This document shows positions 58,469 to 64,000 of a DNA stretch of 64,000 nucleotides, one piece after another. The translations under genes were made by a program, and so were the position numbers. Where the stretch lies: the NCBI GenBank assembly GCA_963851385.1, contig CAWKPE010000024.1:1-64000 (forward strand), written 5' to 3'. Source of the DNA: CAWEFA01 sp963851385 (GTDB taxonomy: Bacteria > Bacteroidota > Bacteroidia > Bacteroidales > DTGW01). The notes below the pieces were generated by a model. The model did not search any database. It saw nothing but the letters and a program-made list of their open reading frames with translations, and had not been told where the DNA came from. Numbering within the stretch: position 1 is the first letter of the stretch; each line of letters starts with the position of its first letter.

Positions 58469-58757
58469 CAATATTTTTAAAGTTGGATTTCTTTAAATTT
58501 TGTAAGAAGTTATGTTTGGTATACTAGATTCTGGTTGATAGATAATAGATACCTGAAAAATGGATTCGAATACAATAATTACAAAGAACTATATTGTCTA
58601 ATGTCTAAAATAAATTATTTTCACCAGGGTATATTTATTAAATATTAAACCAATTATCATTCGGTGCATTGTCAGTAGTAATTTGTCATCTGATACTTTG
58701 AATTAGTACAAAAAGTAAGTTTCAATAAGTCTCTTGTAAAAAATTTAATTTATTTTT

Positions 58758-59813
58758 ATGAACACTGACTATAAATTTATGAAGCCTTATAAACTGATAT
58801 TTATACTAGTAGTATTGGCCAGTATATTGATTCCTGGATATTTTGTAATTTATTATTGGCTTAGCAACCAGGAAATCAAATTAAGCTCAGTTCTTATGAA
58901 CATTTTTTTTTCAGCAATTGTCACATTTTCAATTTCAATTATTAATTACCTGACAATTAGTTATCTTCAAAAAAAATCTCCCTGGCAACATAACAATTAC
59001 AAGAGATTTTTAATTGAACTGATTTTTACAAGTTTCAATGCAGCACTCGTTATATCAACAACTGTTCTAATTTTCTTATTATTATTTAATCATAAGGATT
59101 TTCCTAACTTACCATTAAAAGCTACATTCTTTGCAAATATTGCAATTGCACTGATTGTAAATACTATTGCCGTGTCTATCTATGAAGGAATAACTATTTT
59201 TGGGCATTGGAAAAAAGCTTTAATGGAAACCGAGCAATTGAAACGCGAAAAGGCAGAAAGTCAATATTTAGCTTTAAAAAACCAGGTAAATCCACACTTT
59301 TTGTTTAACAGCCTGAATTCACTTAGTTCATTAATCAGGTTTTCACCGGATAAAGCTGTTGAATTCGTTGATAAATTCTCAAAAATATATCGCTATGTAT
59401 TAGAAATGAGTGACAAGATGGTAGTTGAATTGCGTGAGGAGCTTGATTTTTTGCAATCATATTACTTTTTGCAAAAAATCAGGTTTGGCAATAATTTAGA
59501 AATTAATATTAATATCAATGCTGAAAAGCTAAATTATTTTGTACTCCCACTTTCAATTCAAATTCTTATTGAAAATGCCATTAAGCATAACGAAATATCG
59601 TCTGATCACCCTTTAAAAATTACGGTATCTGATGAACAGGATTTTCTGGTTATTTCAAATAACCTTCAACAAAAAATTAACAAGGAAAATACAACAGGTT
59701 TAGGTCTGGCAAACCTTACAGAACGCTATAAACACTTAACCGACCTGGAACCCGTGTTTTTTGTTAAAGAAGAAAAGTACACAGCTAAAATTCCTTTGAT
59801 AAAAGAAACTTGA
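58758..59813 (+). CDS. LytS-family sensor histidine kinase
   Basis: 351 residues. Four membrane helices (about 12-34, 45-68, 90-112, 122-145), then the His_kinase domain with ALKNQVNPHFLFNSLNSLSS (His in NPHFLFN), LIENAIKHN and TTGLGLANL, and a short HATPase region. This class phosphorylates LytTR regulators; the partner gene starts 2 nt after the stop codon. The in-frame Met at residue 8 is an alternative start. Confidence 0.93.
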   Translation: MNTDYKFMKPYKLIFILVVLASILIPGYFVIYYWLSNQEIKLSSVLMNIFFSAIVTFSISIINYLTISYLQKKSPWQHNNYKRFLIELIFTSFNAALVISTTVLIFLLLFNHKDFPNLPLKATFFANIAIALIVNTIAVSIYEGITIFGHWKKALMETEQLKREKAESQYLALKNQVNPHFLFNSLNSLSSLIRFSPDKAVEFVDKFSKIYRYVLEMSDKMVVELREELDFLQSYYFLQKIRFGNNLEINININAEKLNYFVLPLSIQILIENAIKHNEISSDHPLKITVSDEQDFLVISNNLQQKINKENTTGLGLANLTERYKHLTDLEPVFFVKEEKYTAKIPLIKET

Positions 59814-59815
59814 TC

Positions 59816-60565
59816 ATGTTAGCAGTAATAATTGAAGATGAGAAACTGGCAGCTGATAACCTTGAATTGATGCTGCATTCAATTGATGAAGAAATAAAAA
59901 TTCTTGCCAAGATTGAATCAGTACGTAATTCGGTCAAATGGTTATCTTCCAATACTTGCGATCTTATTTTTCTGGACATTCAACTCTCAGATGGCAATTC
60001 ATTCAGCATCTTCGACCATGTTGATGTAAAAATTCCGGTAATATTTATAACAGCATTTGATCAATACGCTATCCGTGCATTTAAACACAATAGCATTGAT
60101 TACTTGCTTAAGCCGATTAACAAAGACGATTTATCACAAAGCCTGCAAAAATTCTATGAACACTTCCAAAGCCATCAATTCCCTGACTATAAAGCTCTGC
60201 TGGAATCATTGCGAAATCCAGTAAACTATCAGGAAAGATTTCTTGTAACTGCAGGCCAAAAATTAAGAACTATCAAAACTTCAGAAATAGCATATTTTTA
60301 CGTGCAGACCAAAGGTGTATTTCTCTGCACCAAAGAAGATAAGCATTATGACATAAATTATACTCTGGAAAAACTTGAGGAAATGCTTGATCCCAAATCA
60401 TTTTTTCGCATAAACAGACAATATATAGTCAATATTGAAGTAATTGAAAATATGTATATAGTCTCAAAAAGTCGCCTAAAACTCGATATTTTACCCAAGC
60501 CATCTGAAGAAGTAATAGTTAGCGTAAATAATGTACAAGAGTTTAAACTATGGCTGAATAGATAA
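59816..60565 (+). CDS. LytTR-family response regulator
   Basis: 249 residues from the ATG at 59816. Receiver domain with acidic IIEDE, phospho-Asp D54 in IFLDIQLSDG, Thr in FITAFD and Lys in YLLKPIN. From about 145 a LytTR DNA-binding domain (RFLVTAGQKLRTIKTSEIAY, FFRINRQYIVNIEVIENMY). Forms a two-component system with the kinase gene just upstream. Confidence 0.94.
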   Translation: MLAVIIEDEKLAADNLELMLHSIDEEIKILAKIESVRNSVKWLSSNTCDLIFLDIQLSDGNSFSIFDHVDVKIPVIFITAFDQYAIRAFKHNSIDYLLKPINKDDLSQSLQKFYEHFQSHQFPDYKALLESLRNPVNYQERFLVTAGQKLRTIKTSEIAYFYVQTKGVFLCTKEDKHYDINYTLEKLEEMLDPKSFFRINRQYIVNIEVIENMYIVSKSRLKLDILPKPSEEVIVSVNNVQEFKLWLNR

Positions 60566-60737
60566 AAGAGTTCAAAGTTCAAAGTTTTCAGTTGGTAGTT
60601 TCCAATTTTTAGTTCTTCTATTATTCTGTTTTTTAGATATTCCGCTCTTCTGCATTTTTTATCTTCACAATTCACATCTCCTCAATTCACACATTCATGC
60701 ACAACAAAAAGTGCTTTAGCAAAAATATGGGTTCATC
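60566..60737. other. Intergenic spacer before the rpsO promoter
   Basis: AT-rich, begins with repeated AAAGTTCAAAGTTTTCAG text similar to the low-complexity spacers near 10250. No gene. Confidence 0.4.
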
Positions 60738-60767
60738 TTGCTATATTGAAAAAAATAAATAACTTTG
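60738..60767 (+). promoter_or_regulatory. rpsO promoter
   Basis: TTG (60738-60740), 19-nt spacer, TAACTTTG (60760-60767), a good match to the Bacteroidota consensus, 43 nt before the rpsO ATG. Confidence 0.65.
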
Positions 60768-60810
60768 CGCTTCAAAATTTTATAATAAAACGATATAACA
60801 TTAAGTAAAT

Positions 60811-61080
60811 ATGTATTTGACAAACGAAAAAAAGCAAGAAATTTTTAAAAAATTTGGCAAATCCAAAACCAATACTGGTTCGGCTGAAAGTCAGGTAGCT
60901 TTGTTCACGCATAGGATTAACCATCTGACCGAACATTTGAAATTGAACAAAAAAGATTTCAGCACACAAAGAGCATTATTAAAATTGGTTGGACATCGCA
61001 GACGACAACTTGATTATTTAAGAGATACAGACATAACCCGTTACAGGGATATTATTAAATCGCTGAATTTGAGAAAATAA
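60811..61080 (+). CDS. rpsO: 30S ribosomal protein S15
   Basis: 89 residues, full length. Binds 16S rRNA and helps assemble the platform of the small subunit. Conserved text: GSAESQVALFTHRINHLTEH, FSTQRALLKLVGHRRRQLDY, ITRYRDIIKSLNLRK. It is followed by an intrinsic terminator and then pnp, the usual rpsO-pnp order. Confidence 0.98.
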   Translation: MYLTNEKKQEIFKKFGKSKTNTGSAESQVALFTHRINHLTEHLKLNKKDFSTQRALLKLVGHRRRQLDYLRDTDITRYRDIIKSLNLRK

Positions 61081-61106
61081 AAGGCAATGACAATTGCCTT
61101 TTTTTG
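61081..61106 (+). terminator. Intrinsic terminator after rpsO
   Basis: AAGGCAAT (61081-61088), 4-nt loop, ATTGCCTT (61093-61100), then a T run. It begins directly after the rpsO stop codon, so pnp is reached by read-through or by its own promoter. Confidence 0.85.
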
Positions 61107-61139
61107 TGTATTAATATTTCTATTTTTAAAAAATTTAAC

Positions 61140-63296
61140 ATGTATAAATTAATTGAAACTTCAATAGATCTGGGTGGAGGAAGAACCATAACACTGGAAA
61201 CTGGCAAACTGGCTAAGCAGGCTGATGGTTCCGTAGTACTGAAAATGGGAAAAACAATGTTGCTGGCGACAGTTGTTGCAGCCCAGGAAGCTAAAGAAGA
61301 TACAGATTATATGCCGCTTTCTGTGGAATATAAAGAGAAATTTGCTGCATTGGGCCGTTTCCCGGGAGGTTTTATGAAAAGGGAAGCCAGACCTTCTGAC
61401 TATGAAATTCTTATTGCCCGTCTTGTTGACAGAGCTTTACGTCCATTATTCCCGGATAATTTTCATGCTGAAACCTTTGTTACTATTAATCTAATTTCAG
61501 CCGATAAAGATATTATGCCTGATGCTTTAGCAGGATTAGTTGCATCAGCAGCCCTTTCAGTTTCCGACATTCCTTTTAATGGTCCAATTTCTGAAGTCCG
61601 CGTTGGCCGAATTGATGGCAAGCTTATCATAAACCCTACATTTACCGAACTAAAGGATTCTGATATAGATATTATGGTTGGAGCAACTTATGACAATATT
61701 CTTATGGTGGAAGGCGAAATGAACGAAGTGAGTGAAGAGGACATGCTTGAAGCCATTAAATTTGCTCATACTGAAATTAAAAAGCACTGCAAAGCCCAAA
61801 TAGAATTTGCCAAGAAAGTCGGTAAACTCACAAAACGTGAATATAATCATGAGGAAAATGATGAGGACCTAAAAAAACGAATCTGGGATGAATTATATGA
61901 CAAAGTATATAAAATTGCGAAATCTTTTGTGCCTAAACATGAGCGCGGAGAAGCGTTCACTAAATTGAAAGAAGATTTTATGCTTACCATTCCTGAAGAG
62001 GAACGTGAGTCGAAAAAAATAATGGTTGAGCGGTATTATCATGAAGTAGAAAAAGAGGCAATGCGAAATATGATTCTTAATGAAGGAATCCGTCTGGATG
62101 GGCGAAAAATGGATGAAATTAGACCTATATGGTGCGAAATTGATTACTTACCTGCTGCTCACGGTTCAGCTATATTCACGCGTGGAGAAACTCAGTCTCT
62201 TACTACTGTGACGTTGGGCACAAAACTCGACGAAAAAGTCATTGATGAAGTAATGATCCAGGGATCAGAGAAATTTGTTTTACATTATAATTTTCCTCCA
62301 TTCTCTACCGGCGAAGCAAAGTCAGCACGTGGTTTGAGTCGTCGCGAAATTGGTCACGGTAACCTCGCACATCGTGCATTGAAGAAAATGATTCCAAACG
62401 GACCAGAAAATCCATACACTGTAAGGGTTGTCTCCGATATTCTTGAATCGAACGGTTCATCATCAATGGCTACTGTTTGTGCTGGTACTCTTGCACTCTT
62501 GGATTCAGGTATTAAAATGAAAAAGCCTGTTTCAGGTATTGCAATGGGTCTGATTACCGATACAAAAAGCAAAAAATATGCCATATTATCAGACATACTA
62601 GGCGATGAGGACCATCTCGGTGACATGGATTTCAAAGTTGCAGGAACAAAAGATGGAATTACAGCAACGCAAATGGATATTAAAGTTGAGGGTCTTTCAT
62701 ACGAAATTATGGCTAAAGCCCTTCAACAGGCTAAAGAAGGCAGAATGCATATTCTGGGTAAAATTACTGAAGTAATGCCTGAGCCTCGTGCTGACTATAA
62801 ACCACATACTCCAAGAATTATTCAGATTTTTATTCCCCGCGAAAGTATTGGTGCTGTTATTGGTCCCGGTGGTAAAATTATCCAGGAAATACAGCGTGAA
62901 ACCGGCTCTACAATTGTAATTGAAGAAATAGGTAACCAGGGTGTTGTAGATATTTTTGCTGAAAACAAAGAAGCCATTGATGCTGCTTTGAAACGCATCA
63001 AGGGAATAATTGCCATACCTGAAGAAGGTGAAATTTATAAAGGTAAAGTAAAGTCAATAATGGCTTATGGCGCTTTTGTCGAAATACTTCCCGGTAAAGA
63101 CGGATTGTTGCACATCTCTGAAATTGACTGGAAACGTGTTAACAAAGTTGAAGATGTATTAAAAGAAGGTGATGAGATTGATGTCAAACTTATTGAAATT
63201 GATAAAAAGACAAACAAGCTGAAACTATCACGCAGGGTATTGCTTCCTAAACCTGAAAAAGAAGACAAACCTCCAAAACAGGACAAACCGGAATAA
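61140..63296 (+). CDS. pnp: Polyribonucleotide nucleotidyltransferase (PNPase)
   Basis: 718 residues from the ATG at 61140 (MYKLIETSIDLGGGRTITLE); an upstream in-frame start at 61104 lies in the terminator tail. Two RNase PH domains (about 10-225 and 330-555; FPGGFMKREARPSD, FNFPPFSTGEAKSARG, DILGDEDHLGDMDFKVAG), a KH domain with GPGGKIIQEIQRETG, and an S1 domain (GKVKSIMAYGAFVEILPGKD). Degrades RNA 3' to 5' using phosphate. Intact. Confidence 0.98.
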   Translation: MYKLIETSIDLGGGRTITLETGKLAKQADGSVVLKMGKTMLLATVVAAQEAKEDTDYMPLSVEYKEKFAALGRFPGGFMKREARPSDYEILIARLVDRALRPLFPDNFHAETFVTINLISADKDIMPDALAGLVASAALSVSDIPFNGPISEVRVGRIDGKLIINPTFTELKDSDIDIMVGATYDNILMVEGEMNEVSEEDMLEAIKFAHTEIKKHCKAQIEFAKKVGKLTKREYNHEENDEDLKKRIWDELYDKVYKIAKSFVPKHERGEAFTKLKEDFMLTIPEEERESKKIMVERYYHEVEKEAMRNMILNEGIRLDGRKMDEIRPIWCEIDYLPAAHGSAIFTRGETQSLTTVTLGTKLDEKVIDEVMIQGSEKFVLHYNFPPFSTGEAKSARGLSRREIGHGNLAHRALKKMIPNGPENPYTVRVVSDILESNGSSSMATVCAGTLALLDSGIKMKKPVSGIAMGLITDTKSKKYAILSDILGDEDHLGDMDFKVAGTKDGITATQMDIKVEGLSYEIMAKALQQAKEGRMHILGKITEVMPEPRADYKPHTPRIIQIFIPRESIGAVIGPGGKIIQEIQRETGSTIVIEEIGNQGVVDIFAENKEAIDAALKRIKGIIAIPEEGEIYKGKVKSIMAYGAFVEILPGKDGLLHISEIDWKRVNKVEDVLKEGDEIDVKLIEIDKKTNKLKLSRRVLLPKPEKEDKPPKQDKPE

Positions 63297-63305
63297 TCAA
63301 AAATA

Positions 63306-64000
63306 TTACTTCATGGGCCTGTAAATAAATATTTCATCAGTAGGTTCAGCGGGTTTTGATATATAGGCAATTGCACCACCAAGGTAAAATAACATACCGC
63401 TATAATAAGCAAGTCCTGAACCATACCTGGGAACAGGAATTTTGCCAACAGAAGACCATATTCCTTCAGATTCATCATACAGGTATACTCTATCATCTAT
63501 TGCATTTGTGGATAAACCACCGGCAATATAAAGTCGTTTGTTATATACAACTGCACTAAAATAATCTGATTTTGCCGGAGCCATTGGCCCTTCCGATTGT
63601 ATTGCATTTTCAGGATTAAATATTTGAAATTCCGAACCGGAGGTTCCAATGAGAAATATCTTTTTATCAATTACTGCCGATGATGTTATACCTGACAATG
63701 GTTGCAAGTTTGATGGAATAAATTTTGTATTAACCAGTTCCCAAAGATCTTTAGCAGGATCATACTTTTCTAAAGAACCATTAGTGTTCTCCCCTCCTAT
63801 TGCAAATATAAAACCTTCAATACTTTCTAAGGCAAATCTTGCCCGGGGAAAAAACATAGAATTTTTTTGTGTCCATTTTTTAGCCGATAGATCATATTCA
63901 TAAAGTGTCGCAGAAGGTGACCATTTTGCATCATAACCACCGGCAATATAAAGTTTATTTCCAATACAACAGGCACCAAAAAAACATCTTGCAAAATCTG
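63306..64000 (-). CDS. Kelch-repeat protein (5' part beyond window)
   Basis: At least 231 residues; the frame is still open at 64000, so the start lies outside. Repeats of about 45 residues each contain a GG pair and spaced aromatics: GNKLYIAGGYDAKW, SIEGFIFAIGGENTNG, NKRLYIAGGLSTNAIDD, SGMLFYLGGAIAYIS. These form a Kelch beta-propeller, often secreted or surface-bound. Converges with pnp (9 nt apart). Function unknown. Confidence 0.82.
   Translation of the reverse strand, partial: DFARCFFGACCIGNKLYIAGGYDAKWSPSATLYEYDLSAKKWTQKNSMFFPRARFALESIEGFIFAIGGENTNGSLEKYDPAKDLWELVNTKFIPSNLQPLSGITSSAVIDKKIFLIGTSGSEFQIFNPENAIQSEGPMAPAKSDYFSAVVYNKRLYIAGGLSTNAIDDRVYLYDESEGIWSSVGKIPVPRYGSGLAYYSGMLFYLGGAIAYISKPAEPTDEIFIYRPMK

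Overview
The window looks like a chromosomal piece of a Bacteroidota genome, probably environmental. It is AT-rich and most genes lack Shine-Dalgarno sites. Recognisable promoters have the TTTG / 19-20 nt / TAnnTTTG form, and the gene content (DUF4831, SusC-like receptors with an N-terminal carboxypeptidase-regulatory domain, rpsO next to pnp, TPR-PP2C regulators) fits that phylum. I saw no tRNA, rRNA or CRISPR.

Layout. 1-13.7 kb is mostly housekeeping: a DUF1573 lipoprotein (partial), valS, pepD, a TPR/PP2C phosphatase, nnrDE, a DUF4831 protein, smpB, a Yip1-like protein, miaA and ppk2. 13.9-22.8 kb is signalling: a hybrid kinase with about eight PAS domains, a receiver/PEP-synthase-like protein behind it, and a membrane histidine kinase. 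23.5-29.8 kb is an efflux operon: beta-propeller, TolC-like protein, adaptor lipoprotein, CusA-type RND pump. 56-64 kb holds a TonB-type receptor, a LytS/LytTR pair, rpsO, pnp and a Kelch protein cut by the window edge.

30.1-54.8 kb is the striking part. Eighteen imperfect palindromes (S1-S18; 16 of them 133-152 bp, most 136-139 bp) separate short genes that all read leftwards, and each gene usually stops within 1-30 nt of a palindrome. The outer 7-9 bases at the right end of one palindrome are the reverse complement of the outer bases at the left end of the next one in 10 of 17 intervals exactly, and nearly in 4 more. The two ends of the same palindrome usually do not match. This is the footprint expected if each interval is a mobile cassette inserted by site-specific recombination inside the palindrome, as in integrons. 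The sites differ from classical attC in length and in the GTTRRRY end, several carry a Bacteroidota promoter in the loop, and no integrase lies in the window. Cargo is typical of chromosomal cassette arrays: lipoproteins and barrels of unknown role, two HigBA toxin-antitoxin pairs, a HEPN protein, a serine hydrolase, a ketopantoate-reductase relative, and a 5-kb interval with a primase-helicase plus an AlbA_2 protein that resembles a defence pair. An IS30-family element has landed in the array.

About seventeen frameshifts break otherwise well-conserved genes, some essential. Nearly all are single extra bases, which points to insertion-type sequencing errors more than to gene death.
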